Shown piece by piece: positions 23,500-35,330 of a DNA stretch of 64,000 nucleotides. The stretch covers positions 148,275,683 to 148,339,682 of the forward strand of contig OZ038478.1 in NCBI GenBank assembly GCA_964036315.1. Direction: 5' to 3'. The notes under the pieces were generated by a model. The model searched no databases, was not told the origin of the DNA, and worked only from the letters and a program-made list of their open reading frames with translations. Source of the stretch: Acanthosepion esculentum (taxonomy: Eukaryota > Mollusca > Cephalopoda > Sepiida > Sepiidae). The translations under genes were made by a program, and so were the position numbers. Numbering within the stretch: position 1 is the first letter of the stretch; each line of letters opens with the position of its first letter.

Positions 23500-23747
23500 A
23501 TTAATATTTTGAAAATTGTTTATTTTTTCTATTTTTCACGCTGAACGGATAATTTTGCTTTTTCTTATTTTGCATAAATCGGCTGTCAATTCGGTTGCAT
23601 TCAACTTATCGTTCTGAACATTGAGTCTTATATTCCGTTTTTGTGCTTATTAACATATAAAAACTGGCATCATGCAAGTATTTGCTTCTGAGAAATGGAT
23701 ACAAATATTGAAAATTACGGGTGTACCAATAATTTTGCCGTTGACTG
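23500..23747 (+). mobile_element. 3' end of a Tc1-like element (family B)
   Basis: The last 250 bp resemble the 3' non-coding end of the elements at 35326-36664 (+) and 48157-48640 (-). Shared blocks include TTATTTTGCATAAATC, ATTAACATATAAAAACTGGC, GAGAAATGGATA and the terminal TTTTGCCGTTGACTG followed by TA. No transposase sequence remains here. The ORF 23606-23794 (-) is a chance frame. Confidence 0.75.
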
Positions 23748-23749
23748 TA

Positions 23750-25198
23750 CATGCAATCCCATTTGCAAAGCATGGAATAAAAATCTTCAATCAATTCTCA
23801 TTATTCTATCCTGAAAATTTACTACGGAGAGAAAATAAAAGATTGCCGTAAGAATTGAACTGGAGTAAACCGTTTGCCATCCGTCAAATATTTATTTACA
23901 ACATTAACTAAAACATTCACAATGAAAGGTATATGAGGATATAAATGGCTACAGTTTTTTCTTCACTATATTGGCTTCTGATTACTTTATTTTAGTTCAG
24001 CCTTTCTACAGTATGATATATACACATTTTCTTATACCGGGGCAATTTAAAAGTAACATTATAATAGCATAATAACAAACGTAAAAGACGCAATATTGCC
24101 AAGCGTCTACAAATCGGCAAAATCTAAAATGAAATTACCATAATTACGGTAACTCTTATCGATGAAGTCTCTGCCGTGTGATATTGTGGAATAGGGGAAA
24201 TCTATACAAAGCAAAACAGATGTGTCTAATCGAGAAAATTGATTGCTCAAAATTTCAAAACGTGTTATCCCTTCATGGGTACAATCGAAAGTATTCCCCA
24301 GTGTATCGCAGTTAATTCTCGCCACAACCAACGCTTGACAACAAATGAAACAAAAAGAATTGGCGGCAAATGACACTGCCAATGCAGCTAGGGTGGAGGT
24401 TCTACTGGCGGATTTAAGCGAATTATTTCTTCATTCCTCCGCTCTAATCGATTAATCGCAGCTTTCTATTTATTTGCTCGAGTTTAAAGAATCAACTGGT
24501 GTCTAGGTCAAGAGCCAGGGGAATATTTGCACGCAAATATAGCAATACACGCGCCAAGTCATGCGTAAGAAAACTTTATAAATTACGCGACATAAATCAT
24601 AGCGGCACAGAAACGTTTACGGTGCGAAATCAGTAAACGCAGTCTGTCACATTTTCTTTCTGTAAGAAGATCTAAATACTATATATAACCGTCACCATTA
24701 ACTGAAAAACCACGTACAAATAAGATGCGCAATATACATGAGTAAACGTATCTGTTATGTTAATTCTATTAAAATACGTATATATATTGGAAGAAAAATA
24801 TATTACTATGTGGGAAAAAGTTTCGTGCGAATACTTTCGTCCTTTTGGCGTCATCGGCCTACGTTTGTTCACGTTGAGGCGTCTACGCAAGAAGTTTCAA
24901 TAAAATATTATATGAACACAAAAGAAACATTTGAAAGACAACATATTAAACGCGTTAGTTGCTGATCGAAAGAGACTGATCATAATTTTGACATAAAAAA
25001 TGCAACTCTAATAATAAATACATTAGAGAAAAATATTTCAAAAGAGCTTTACTCGCGAGAAGCAGAATAAATACGGGTCCAGTGTCATACAAGGTTTCAG
25101 CAGTCTTAGCAGGTTTTCTGTTAAAACTGTAGGATATTCTATAAGAAAGATTATGGAAAATAAACAGCAAAAAATATAAATGGAATGGGATTATATTA
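23750..25198. other. unassigned DNA with one unrecognised ORF
   Basis: The minus-strand ORF 24107-24382 (91 aa, starting MAVSFAANSFCFICCQ) has a more protein-like residue mix than its surroundings, but I do not recognise it. No splice-site pair or repeat family ties it to a gene, and the frame is open a little further upstream. The rest is plain AT-rich DNA. An exon of an unknown gene is possible but unsupported. Confidence 0.25.
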
Positions 25199-25200
25199 TA

Positions 25201-26464
25201 CAGGGTGTTGAAGCAGAATCCGACACTTGAAAAAAAGAAAACGATATAGGCAATAAAAACAAAAGTTGTATATGCAGAGACCCGACAATTTGACAACAAA
25301 CTAACGTTTTTCTCTATACCCTTCCCCAGGATGGAATATGAGCGCAGAGCAGCGGTAGTAGCTTCTTTTAGACTCGGTAAGTGATGGCCTGGTTTGGTTC
25401 AAGAGGACCATGGTCATGGATATTTGGAGGAAGTAGAAGGCGTGTGAGACCAAGGATGTGTTTACTGCAAAACGAAAGGCCCACAACGTTCGTTCTTCTG
25501 TCGTTAGGACCGACGAGTTTGTCGCCGCCGTCAAGGAGACAATCGACAATGATGGAATCAAAGAGCTACGCCAAGATCGCCGCTGACATGGGCTGTCACA
25601 AGTCGACGATCTGCCGAACGGTCAAGAATGACAATGGTTACTTCTCCTACCGCAAGTTTCACCGCATTTCCATTACGAATGCCTCAAAGGAGTGGAGGAA
25701 AGTCAAGGCGACGGCTTTGTTGAACGAGCTCAAGCACGGGTCCACCGGGACGCTGAGGTTATTCTTTGATGAAAAGAATTTCATCCAGGATCAGACGAGA
25801 AACAGGGAGAACGACAGCTGGATCTGCAAAGACATCGAGGAGGTTCCCGACGTGAAGCATACGAAGTTTCCCTCCTCCGTCATGGTCCTGGGTGTCATCT
25901 GCAGCTAGTGGGGCGTCATGCCTCCGTTCTTCTTTCAAAAGGGCCTCACCGTTGAGATCTGCCAAGAAGTGCTGAGGAGCGTGGTGAAGCACTGGATGAA
26001 CGAGATCGCTGCCGGACGCTGCTACGTCTTCCAGCAGGACTCCGCTCCTGCACACAAGGGCAAGAGGACCCAGGCGTGGCTGCTCAACAGTGTTCCTCAC
26101 CACTGGTTGCCGGATTTGTGTCCGCCTTCCTCCCCCGACTGTAGCCCTCTTGACTATTTCTTCTGGGGCGTGATCGAGGCTAAGACCAAAAAGCACGCCC
26201 ACAACACAGTCGACTCTCTGAAGGCTGTCAACGTGGAGGCGTTCGCCGCTATGGACAAGGACATGGTCGCCAAAGTGTGTGACTCATTTCGTGGCCGCCT
26301 TGAGATGGTCGTCGCCCCCGCCGGCGGTTACATTGAACAATAATGTAGTATGTAACTCTAACTGTTGCTAAATAAAATATCGGATCACTGCATTTACAAC
26401 TTTTGTTTTTATTGTCTATTTCGTTTTCTTTTTGTCAAGTGTCGGATATTGCTGCAACACCCTG
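25201..26464 (+). mobile_element. DD37D mariner element with 85-bp TIRs
   Basis: Left end CAGGGTGTTG at 25201 and right end CAACACCCTG ending at 26464 are the outer edges of TIRs about 85 bp long that match at roughly nine of ten positions. They are flanked by TA at 25199-25200 and 26465-26466. The length is 1264 bp. The interior is clearly richer in G and C than the surrounding DNA. The intact termini and high TIR similarity suggest that this is the youngest DNA transposon in the window. Confidence 0.95.
25331..26343 (+). pseudogene. mariner DD37D (maT-type) transposase, broken
   Basis: The reading starts at ATG 25331 (MEYERRAAVVASFRLGK) in frame 2, moves to frame 3 at about 25381 (MVMDIWRK, then KACETKDVFTAKRKAH), and to frame 1 at about 25565 (SYAKIAADMGCHKSTIC, a helix-turn-helix). 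From there it stays in frame 1 to 26343. Catalytic residues are present: DEKNF, QQDSAPAHK, and SPDCSPLDYFFWG with 37 residues between the last two Asp. Breaks seen are two frameshifts, a stop at about 25434 and a TAG at 25906-25908 just before MPPFFFQKG. The protein would cut and paste the element at TA sites, but this copy cannot make it. Confidence 0.95.
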
Positions 26465-26539
26465 TATACTCAAAAACACTTTAAAAAGTTTCTCGAATTT
26501 CAAATGTCCATTGTATGTCGTTCGTGCGCATGTGTTGTC

Positions 26540-26603
26540 GCATCAACATACATCATCTTAGTCTGATGAAGTGCTAAAGAACGAAATGCATCACGCGAAA
26601 AGA

Positions 26604-26605
<2 letters not shown>
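26540..26605 (+). other. hammerhead/Penelope-type tail motif
   Basis: CTGATGA at about 26561, a short arm-loop-arm, then CGAAATGCATCACGCG, followed at once by a TA microsatellite. It resembles the tail motifs of the SINEs and Penelope-like elements, but no element body is attached. Confidence 0.4.

Positions 26606-26649
<44 letters not shown>
26605..26649. repeat. (TA)n microsatellite
   Basis: A TA run of about 45 bp. Confidence 0.97.
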
Positions 26650-26652
<3 letters not shown>

Positions 26653-26849
26653 AAGTTTGGGATTGGTATATACGGAGTAAATTCCAATAACCAACAATTA
26701 TTATTCTTTAAAGCGTGCTCAATACAGAGTAGAGCAGATATAATCATTTATTTAAATATTATAACATAAATATGTTATAAATTCACTACAAAAATAGCCA
26801 TTTCGTTTCGACACTTCCAGTGTCTTATCAAGTGATGATGTTGAATGTA

Positions 26850-26876
26850 GAATATATATATATATATGTATGTATG

Positions 26877-26911
<35 letters not shown>

Positions 26912-26912
26912 G

Positions 26913-26947
<35 letters not shown>

Positions 26948-27031
26948 GTATGTTTATAGATATGTATGTATATATATATGTATATATGTGTATATATATG
27001 TATGTATATATATATATGCATGTATGTATAT

Positions 27032-27095
<64 letters not shown>
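26850..27095. repeat. (TA)n/(GTAT)n microsatellite
   Basis: TA runs alternate with TATGTATG blocks for 245 bp. Just upstream (about 26797-26835, minus) lies TTGATAA, GACAC-TGGAA-GTGTC, GAAACG, another tail-type stem-loop. Tyr/Ile-rich ORFs on both strands are artefacts. Confidence 0.95.
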
Positions 27096-27097
<2 letters not shown>

Positions 27098-27099
<2 letters not shown>

Positions 27100-27706
27100 A
27101 CCAACATCCAGGAACACAAAAGAGATTTGTGTTTAAATCAATATTGAAATTCTCTCGTATTATGCGGTAGCGACGTAGGTCATGACTTAATTTCAACTTA
27201 ATTTATCAAAAAGTATCATAACCCTTTAAAGAGAAAATATTATGAAAATATATTTATAGCAATATTACCATCTATGAATACAACGTTACATCAACATATT
27301 TCCATAGAACCAATTATTGATGAATCTAACGTATCCCTTCTGAAAGTATAAAAATCATTATAGACAAAATACGCGCGAGATATACTCCTCCATATGGTAT
27401 TCCATGAGTAATGGACAAAATATTAATTTCATTTTTTTCTTTGCATTTAATAATATGTCCTTTTTTATTAGTTGCCTTATTTAGTATTATGTAAAACAAA
27501 GCAGTATAAAATTTGAAATGCCAAAACATTTGTTTATTTGAAGGTGGTTGAACGCAAAAAGCAAAGTTTCTGCACAAACATCTTTTAAATTTTCACTTTT
27601 TATACACTCTGAATAAATTTCTAGCTACTGTAGTTGACGAGTAAAACCCTAAGATTCTTCAAATTTAACAAAATTACAAAGCATTTTTAGGGTTTGCTAA
27701 TTATTG
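27098..27706. other. unassigned DNA
   Basis: No gene or element recognised. The ORF 27326-27577 (-) has no motif. Confidence 0.5.

Positions 27707-27783
<77 letters not shown>
27707..27783. repeat. (TA)n microsatellite
   Basis: A TA run of about 77 bp. The gypsy remnant begins within 15 bp of its right edge. Confidence 0.97.
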
Positions 27784-27788
<5 letters not shown>

Positions 27789-27797
27789 CGCACAAAT

Positions 27798-29480
27798 TAA
27801 GATACCCGTGAAGAACCTGCTTAAGAAAGATGTGGAATAGTATTGGGCAGATAACGGTGAAAGTGCTTTCGAAGACATCAAGAAAGTCTTAATATCGGAT
27901 TTGTCACTAGCTTATTTTGAACCTAAATTAAAGATTGTGGTTGCATCAGATGCAAGTGATTCGGGCATCGGAGCAGTGATACTGCACAAATATGAGAACG
28001 GAACAACTAAACCAACAGCTCATGCTTCAAGATCATTGATTGCAGCTGAAATAAGCTACAGCCAGATTGAAACGGAAGTATTGCCAATCATATTTGATTT
28101 TCACATATTCATTGATGTTAGAGAATTAATACTACAAGCTAACCATCGTCCATTATTGCCTATATAAGGATTAAGAAATGTGTTCCTACATATGGAGCGA
28201 ATAGACTGCAGCGCTGGGGAACTTTCCTGCTGAATTATAATTGTAAAATGGAGATTCTACCATGCAAAAAATTAAGTCATCCAGACGGATTGACTAATAC
28301 CAAGATTCTGCGAACTAATTGAAGACAGAGTAATTGCGGTAATAAGGGCTGAAAATAAAATTAATAATGTATTATACAATACTGTAAGAGAACTGCCCAT
28401 ACAATTTTAGTAAATGAGAGTTAAGTTGGAAAAAGACGACTTTATAATGAAAATGAAGAAGCAGTTAAGATTTAAAGGAAAAGATATTACTGGAAATAAT
28501 GCATATTCATTATGTAATAATGGACTATGTACGCAGAAAGAATTGTGATGCCAACATCGTTGCAAAAACGTATGCAAAAATAATATCACATAGGACATCC
28601 AGGAATTTCTAGAATGAAATCCTTAATGAGGTGTTATACGTATTAGCCAAAAGCTGGATGAAGATATCAGAAATTTAGTCAAATCATGCAGAGGTTGTGC
28701 TCTTGCAGCGAAGTCATCTCCTATCAAAATTCAACCTCAGCCGAAAACCGATATGCCTTGGTGCAGAATACATATAGACTTTGCCGAAGCGTTAAACGGA
28801 AAATACTACGTAGTTTTAGTCGACAGTTACACTAAATGGCCAGAAATATTGAAATGTATAAGACCGATTACTGCGGTAACGATAAATTTCTTACACAAGA
28901 TTTTAGCAAGGTTTGGTGTTCCTGACTCTATCGTTCAGATAATTGGACTCAATTCACGTCTAATGAATTTATTTTTTTAATTTTTTTTGCAAATCATTAG
29001 CAATAGAACATATTACAATTCCTCCTTCTCACCCAAGATCAAACGGACAAGCGGGACGGTTTGTCGGCACTTTTGAAAGGGCACTAAAATTCGGAGGGAG
29101 AGGAGTCAGATGTTGAAATGCTACAACAATTTGTGAATGTTTACAGAATAACACCAAACCCGAACACCGTGTCTGGAATGTCACCTGCAGATTTGATGTT
29201 TGCCAGGAAGAATAAGTCTGTATTTAACAAATTCCTACCAGAACGGATGACGAGAACATTAAGAAGTCAAAATAATATAAATAAATATTTTAAAACTTGT
29301 TATAAAGTTATTTTAATGTACCTACGTGGAAAAGAATTCTGGGAAGATGGCGTTATAAAACACATTGTACAGGGACAAAGGTGGGAACATAAGCGTCACT
29401 ATAATCAGATAAAACAGTGAATCACTGATTTAGTAAGTTCGCAAAAAGAGGTACAGATAGAAATATTGTATGACCTGTTT
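27798..29480 (+). pseudogene. Ty3/gypsy pol remnant: RNase H and integrase
   Basis: RNase H comes first (27798-28167): FEDIKKVL, VVASDASDSGIGAVI, then ANHRPLL where TDHxPLL is usual. A TAG at 27838 interrupts the start. Several frameshifts later comes the integrase zinc region (LVKSCRGC, about 28673) and core (28753-28980: WCRIHIDFAEAL, LVDSYTKWPEI, ILARFGVPDSI). The second Asp block is degraded. The third reads HPRSNGQAGRFVGTF, so the catalytic Glu of the usual AERF is Gly. A C-terminal stretch (29118-29420) includes YRITPNPNTVSGMSPADLMF. Protease and reverse transcriptase are absent; the 5' side stops at a TA microsatellite. Dead. Confidence 0.92.
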
Positions 29481-29605
29481 GACGTAACCACGTCACCAGA
29501 AATTTATGATCCAAGGATGTACAGTAAAAGAAAAAAAAACAGCAAAGGAAGATTTAAATATTGAACCGAAGCTGAAGAAATATACACTCCGGAGGAAGTC
29601 ATCTC

Positions 29606-30130
29606 AAAAGGGAGGAGTTATATAGAGATAAAGTGTCGCTGTCGATACTTGCGTTTGAACATTGATCGCTAGTGAGCAAACACAGGCGATCCCATTATTG
29701 AATTAAGTAGATCACGTGACCATAGAGAAAACGCATAAGTCGAAAGTCGCGGACCGTTATTCTCTATTCTCTACACTATTTCTCTTTACGGATTACTATT
29801 CGGGCGAGTATTATTGAGCAAGTACTATTAGTGCGAGCGATATTCGAAGCTGACACCAGTATTGTTCGACGGTGTACTATACTTGTATCTGCGATTACAA
29901 AGTCTCTGCTACAACGAGCATTACGAAAGTTACAACAAGTATTCGGTGACATCACAAACAAGATTAACTCCGTCTATATCACTGAGAAGAGATTTGGTAA
30001 TATTTACATCTTTCGAGCTGTTTTCATCATCATTATTGGCATATTCACAACGTTCGGCCGTTGTACACTCCAGCCTCCTTCGTTAGAATTACGAATCGAA
30101 CATCTTATTAATCAACGCGGGTAGATTGTT
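29606..30130 (+). other. polypurine tract and probable 3' LTR of the gypsy remnant
   Basis: AAAAGGGAGGAG at 29606-29617 looks like a polypurine tract and directly follows the pol tail. The next 500 bp, richer in GC and without ORFs of note, is in the position of the 3' LTR. Its exact ends could not be fixed because the 5' LTR is missing. Near 30047-30090 (minus) it contains GGCTGGAGTGTACAACGGCC followed by GAACGTTG, a degraded form of the SINE tail motif. Confidence 0.5.
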
Positions 30131-30769
30131 TTAACTCAACTGTGCAAGTTTTCGTTCCTTCTGTTGCTCTCCAAGTTTTTGTTTTTTCTGCTGCTCTACA
30201 GATATTTGTTCTCTTTGTAATTCGTATTTACTAAAACCATGAAAAAGGCCAGGCTGTGACATGGTCGGTTTAATGTGGAGGGCCCGGGCGCGTACACCCA
30301 GGCTAGGAACAAAATTTGATTAAGCCCCCACAACAGTCGGTTGCGCAGCCCTCGGTGTCAGAACCGATCGCGTCCTGGGGATGTCGATAAACTACATTCG
30401 CGTTCTGGTTATGACGATAAACTATGTCCAGCAGCAAGGCCTCTGTTAATACGTTTTTGAAAAAATAATGTTGCCAGCTGTACGTTTTTGAAAAAAAATA
30501 TTAAAAGAATTGGATTTTTGACAAAACAAAAATATTAACAAAAAAAAAAAAGTTGTCGGCATTAAATAACCCATTGAGGTTGATATGCCGTAAAACAAAA
30601 TAAATCAAACCAAACCAGAACCTATCTCTCTCTCTCTCTCTCTCTCTTGTGCAATGAGAGGGCGCGTCCTCGGGTATCTTTTCCCTAGAGCTGACCCCTC
30701 TCAGTATAATTTTCTTCTGATAATATCTAACATCATGGTCATGGCTGTTTTTCTAAGAAATGTTTGTTT
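30131..30769. other. unassigned DNA with a GC-rich patch
   Basis: The patch 30250-30440 is notably GC-rich for this window (GGAGGGCCCGGGCGCG) and has two diverged GACGATAAACTA/GTCGATAAACTA segments. A (TC)n run lies at 30623-30647. No coding or RNA identity recognised. Confidence 0.45.
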
Positions 30770-32260
30770 AATAGAACTAAGACCAGAAAGTATCAAGTAA
30801 ATCTAAAGGAGAGCGTGGTTTTAGTAAAACCAATATATGTATAGTGGGTTTATTAATTGTATTAGAGACACAATCTATAAACGTGCATTTAATTTGATAC
30901 AATACATTTTTCTTTTGCATTTTTTTTGTAGAGGAGTTTTTTGTGTGGTTATAGGGATATTCGAGCCAATGACACAGTTTTTTTTTCATAATACATGATG
31001 AGCTTAACTCGTCTATTTTTATTAATGGGTTTAAAATTTGTACCTATTAATTTTTGAGTTTTGTCTCGTAATGTTTGTAATTATTATACATTTGGTTACA
31101 ATAGTATAAGTTAATAGTGTTATATTTATTTTGATGTACATTATTATTATTAATATTATCAATTTTGTGAGAGGTGTTATTAAGTTTATTGAGATATATT
31201 TTAATTTGTTGGTCAATGACGGAATTAGAAAATGCATTATTAGCAACTGTTTGTTTAATTTTAATAAATTTTTTATAGAATATGATTCTGGAAGAAGATA
31301 TCATTTGTGTGCGTTGGATTAAGTTTTTAACGGCTAAACTATATCATTGGGGGCATTCTCTCTTATAATAAGGAATACACGAGTTAATGCTGGTGGATTT
31401 CCTATACAGAGAAGTAGTAAATTTGTGCACTGGAATCAATAAATATATCAAAGAATGGAATTATATTATTTATATTAATTTCTAATGTCAATTTGAGGAC
31501 GGACTGACTTTCAAATCTGTTTTCAAGTTGTGTAATTTGATTAATATCTTTAGCTAAAACGTAAATATCCTCTATGTATCTTATGTATAAGGGGTTTATC
31601 AGTGTCATTAAGTATTTTATTTTCAACATGTGCCATATATTAATTAGGAAAAAGGGGGAGGCAAAAGGAGATTTCATAGCAATACCAACTAATTGAGTAT
31701 AAATATTACGTAGGTGGTCATGAAAAGGTACTTGATTGGTACATGCTAATAATATTTTTCAAATAGTGGGTTTAAAATTGATGGACGACAAATGTGTGAG
31801 TGTATACATGACGGATAATGATGTCAATAGTTCCATGCATGGGGATATTAGTAAATAAGTTTGGTTGTTTGGTTTTACAGAATGAAGAAATTTTATAAGT
31901 TGATTAATGGAGTTAAAACTACATTTATTTGGGAGTTAATGAGAAATAAGATTGTTAAGAATTTTTGAAAGTTAATATGCTAGTGTAGGTATTTGTGAAA
32001 TAATAGGTCGGAGGGGATGATCATTATTATGGATATTTAAATTTTGAAAAATGTAGCCAGGTTGATAATCACCTAAAAGCATTTGAAATTTATAGGTACG
32101 TGTGTCAGCATTGTTAGCAGTAATAAGTTTACTGATATGGTTTTTAAGTTGGTAGGTGGGGTTTTTGGGTAACATTTAAAATTTATTATCATCGTCCAAC
32201 ATGGCCTGCAATTTTGAGTGGTACTCATATTTGATTAAAATGACGAAATTATTATTTCTA
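30770..32260 (-). pseudogene. Penelope-like element: reverse transcriptase and GIY-YIG endonuclease
   Basis: Read from 32260 downward the minus strand gives NNFVILIKYEYHSKLQAML, then PTYQLKNHISKLI and LGDYQPGYIFQNLNIHNND with LRPIISQIPT. Next comes KILLACTNQVPFHDHLRNIY, a GIAMKSPF block, and RYIEDIYVL (about 31581) where RYIDDI is usual. The C-terminal part follows: INLYYCNQMYNNYKHYE, then KPINKNRRVKLIMYYEKK, KCTFIDC, and a YIGFTKTTLSFRFT block that is the GIY-YIG core. This is the domain order of a Penelope-like element. The catalytic Asp-to-Glu change, frameshifts and stops show it is dead. The upstream edge is a TA-rich tract. Confidence 0.88.
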
Positions 32261-32335
32261 TCAGCTCATCAGATAACAATACTATATTTTTTAGTTGGGT
32301 GTTTGCTTTTATTAAAGGAGTGTTTATAAATACAT

Positions 32336-32345
32336 ACATATATAT

Positions 32346-32396
<51 letters not shown>

Positions 32397-32786
32397 TATA
32401 TATGCATAAACATGAATATATATGAATGAATATATATATATTCATAAACATATATATATATATACATATAGAGGAACGTATATATATATATACATATATA
32501 GAGGAACATATATACATATATATATATATATGCATATACGTACATACCTATACATATATACAATACATATATAAACATATATATATATATACATATACAT
32601 ACATATATACACGTATGCATATATATAAATATTTATTCATATATATATATATACGTACAGATACGCATATATACTTATATATATACTTATATACATATAT
32701 ATGAATATGTACTTATAAATATATATATACGCACATATATATATACATATATACATACACACACACATATATATATATACATACAA

Positions 32787-32817
<31 letters not shown>

Positions 32818-32829
32818 AGCTGTTTCATG

Positions 32830-32885
<56 letters not shown>
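32336..32885. repeat. TA-rich microsatellite complex
   Basis: (TA)n with ATATAC, GTATAC and CATA variants for 550 bp, ending in a pure TA run at 32832-32885. All ORFs here are low-complexity artefacts. Confidence 0.95.
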
Positions 32886-34620
32886 TTTTTCACAGGCCTT
32901 GTTAGACCCTCCCCGAACTTGCCCACTCTTGTGCATGTCGGGCATTCAAAGCCTGGCATTACATAATCATCATATACAATAGACTGTTGGTGTTGATCTG
33001 ACCATTTTTGATTGAGCGGACACGCCTTGGACAGACATATCTGATGGCAATGCGCACCTGGCCTGATTGGCACCTCATGGCAATTAAGGGGTCCCTTCCG
33101 TTCACCTCTTCAGAGGTCTGCGATAAATTACCCTTGTCTCACATGATTTTAGCAGAGATGACATAACGCAGGCATTATATATTTTTAATTTGTCTGCTTC
33201 CTTAGGCACGTCTATCTCCAGACACGGAACTTGAGTGCTGCAAATGCATCGAAGGCTTTCTAAAGAGATGGAGAGAGTGGCGGTTGAGGATGCTACCAAT
33301 GTATACGATTTTGTCTACAACACAAAGTCGAATACAAGCAACATAAATTGATGGCTCAATATACAGAATTCCACGGGCACATTGATACATGACCACTGTC
33401 TTTTCAAGGCTGATGCAAAGTCTAAAAGTCTTTCCTGACCCTGATAGTTGATCCATGAACACCTGTGCGTATTGCATTTTGTGTGCGTACTGCATTGTGT
33501 CTGCGACCAGGTCACAGTTATCGGCATAGAGAAGGTTGCGCACTAAACTCAAAACGACATGTTCTCATTACAGGAAAACTACGTATGTTGAAAAGATTCT
33601 CGGTTGACCACTACCTTATCATAATACCATCATGACAGTCTCCGAACGCAACAAGCAGCACAATTGCAAATAGATAGAAAACAATATAGGAGCCAGAATA
33701 TCTCCTTGCTTGTCTCCATTTTCTACTTTGATGGTTTCCATACCAGAATCCTGAGAAAGATTGGACAGCACGATTAACAGCGTCAAAAGCCTTCCTCAGA
33801 TCTACAAATATCTGATCCATTTGTTTTTCACAGCACTTTTCCTAGATTTGATGTGATGCGAAAATTATATTTGCGGTCCTTCTCTGTTGGCAGAAATCAC
33901 ACTGACCCAGGTAGTATATTGTCAAATATGCTCTGGTTTAATTTTAGTTTGGGAAATGATGCTATGATTTTATCTGCCGAAGAATGGAGAGCATTCCCTT
34001 TAAAGTCACCACATAATTCCCCGGAATATTTACACTTATATATAAGTATCATTATTGAATCCTTCCAATCTTTTGACACTTCTCAATCTCTCCAAACCTT
34101 TACAATAAGATCATGCGTAATTTGAATTAAATGTGTTTCACCGTAACGGAATACCTTAGCAGGAAGGCCGTTCACCCCAAGAGCTATGTCCATGTTGTGT
34201 CCCTCCTTGCCACGCATAACATCGCCCAGCTATATTTGGATGATTGCTGTTCTCTGTCTTGAGAGGGTCGATCTTGGTGGATCTGGGGCCAAATACTTGT
34301 TTCATAAAGCAGTGCATCTGCGTGGTATTATTTGAATTTGCAGCAAACTGTATTTCATCTGTAAGCACAGACCATTATTTTTCCTGCATAGTTCGAAGAG
34401 CCCAATTGGCAGCTTTAAACTACTAGCACAATTTAATGAGTTGTTCTTTGGACAGGCCTTTTTGCAACTGTGAAATTTATATCTGATTCTTCTCGCTATG
34501 ATATCCTTGATAGCATCACCTATATAATCAAACCAGTCTCGATGATATGCAGGCATTTTATCCAAAATGTACTCAGTAGATTCATATATATTCATCTTCA
34601 ATTGGACCCGTGAAAATGGA
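32886..34620 (-). pseudogene. RTE-like LINE reverse transcriptase remnant (LINE 2)
   Basis: Minus-strand order from 34620 downward: [20 protein letters not shown] (about 34590), a linker, GVNGLPAKVF, VSKDWKDSIMILIYK, CGDFKGNAL, IFVDLRKAFDAVNRA (motif A, about 33800), LLYADNCDLVADT (about 33535), where the catalytic YADD has become YADN, then a diverged thumb and a C-terminal [11 protein letters not shown] at about 32940. This matches an RTE-type non-LTR retrotransposon that copies its RNA at a nicked target. Many frameshifts. Both ends run into TA repeats. Confidence 0.85.
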
Positions 34621-34639
34621 GATGTATCATTGATTTCAG

Positions 34640-34780
34640 TACGTGTATACATATATATACATATACACACATTTATATATGTATACATATATATGTATGC
34701 ATATATATACATATACGTATATATATATGTCCATATATATATATATATATATATCGATAGATAGATAGATAGATATATGT

Positions 34781-34830
<50 letters not shown>
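34640..34830. repeat. TA-rich microsatellite with a short (GATA)n
   Basis: TATATAC/GTATA variants, a GATAGATAGATAGATA block near 34755-34772, then a TA run to 34830. Confidence 0.95.
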
Positions 34831-34834
34831 TTTT

Positions 34835-35265
34835 CTCATACAGTCTCAGTTACGGTTAACTGGTCATGTCTTGAGAATGTCTGATGACAGTATACCCAAG
34901 ATCCTAATAAACAGAGAGATGGATCAGGGCTACAGGAATGTAGGACGCCCATGGCTAAGATACAAAGACAAGCTGAAAACCAACTTGTCAGCTGTCAATA
35001 TACCACATAACCCTGAGCGCTTAGCCTTGGAGCGGGTAGAATGGGGATCAACATCTTTTAGTAGAATCAGCAATTTTCAATCTCCTTGTCTGAAATCATC
35101 TTCAAGTAAATCTAACAGTGATCTCATCTCACAATCCTCACTCTTGCTCCATATGCGGCCTCCTTTGTAAATCACTAGCGGGTCTTAAATGCCACTTAAG
35201 ATTATCGCACAAAATTTCATAACGGAATCAACTTAGCTGTCAGATCCTCATACGTCGAAACCGAC
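34835..35265 (+). pseudogene. LINE C-terminal tail with C2H2 zinc finger
   Basis: The + strand reads LRLTGHVLRMSDDSIPK, ILINREMDQGYRNVGRPWLR, YKDKLKTNLSAVNIP, then ALERVEWG. This is the standard tail after the reverse transcriptase of RTE-type LINEs. In another frame (about 35135-35205) it continues SCSICGLLCKSLAGLKCH then LRLSH, a C-x2-C-x12-H-x4-H zinc finger often found at the end of such proteins. It is opposite in orientation to LINE 2 and separated from it by microsatellite, so it is a separate insertion. Confidence 0.85.
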
Positions 35266-35275
35266 AGGAGAGTCC

Positions 35276-35277
<2 letters not shown>

Positions 35278-35327
<50 letters not shown>
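35278..35327. repeat. (TA)n microsatellite
   Basis: About 50 bp of TA, continuous with the left end of the Tc1 element. Confidence 0.96.

Positions 35328-35330
<3 letters not shown>

Noticed and set aside
25759..26202. 147-codon minus-strand ORF opposite the mariner transposase
   Set aside because: Shadow of the GC-rich transposase coding strand, which has the recognised motifs.
30250..30440. GC-rich patch as an rRNA or other RNA gene
   Set aside because: No recognisable rRNA or snRNA block and no repeat partner.
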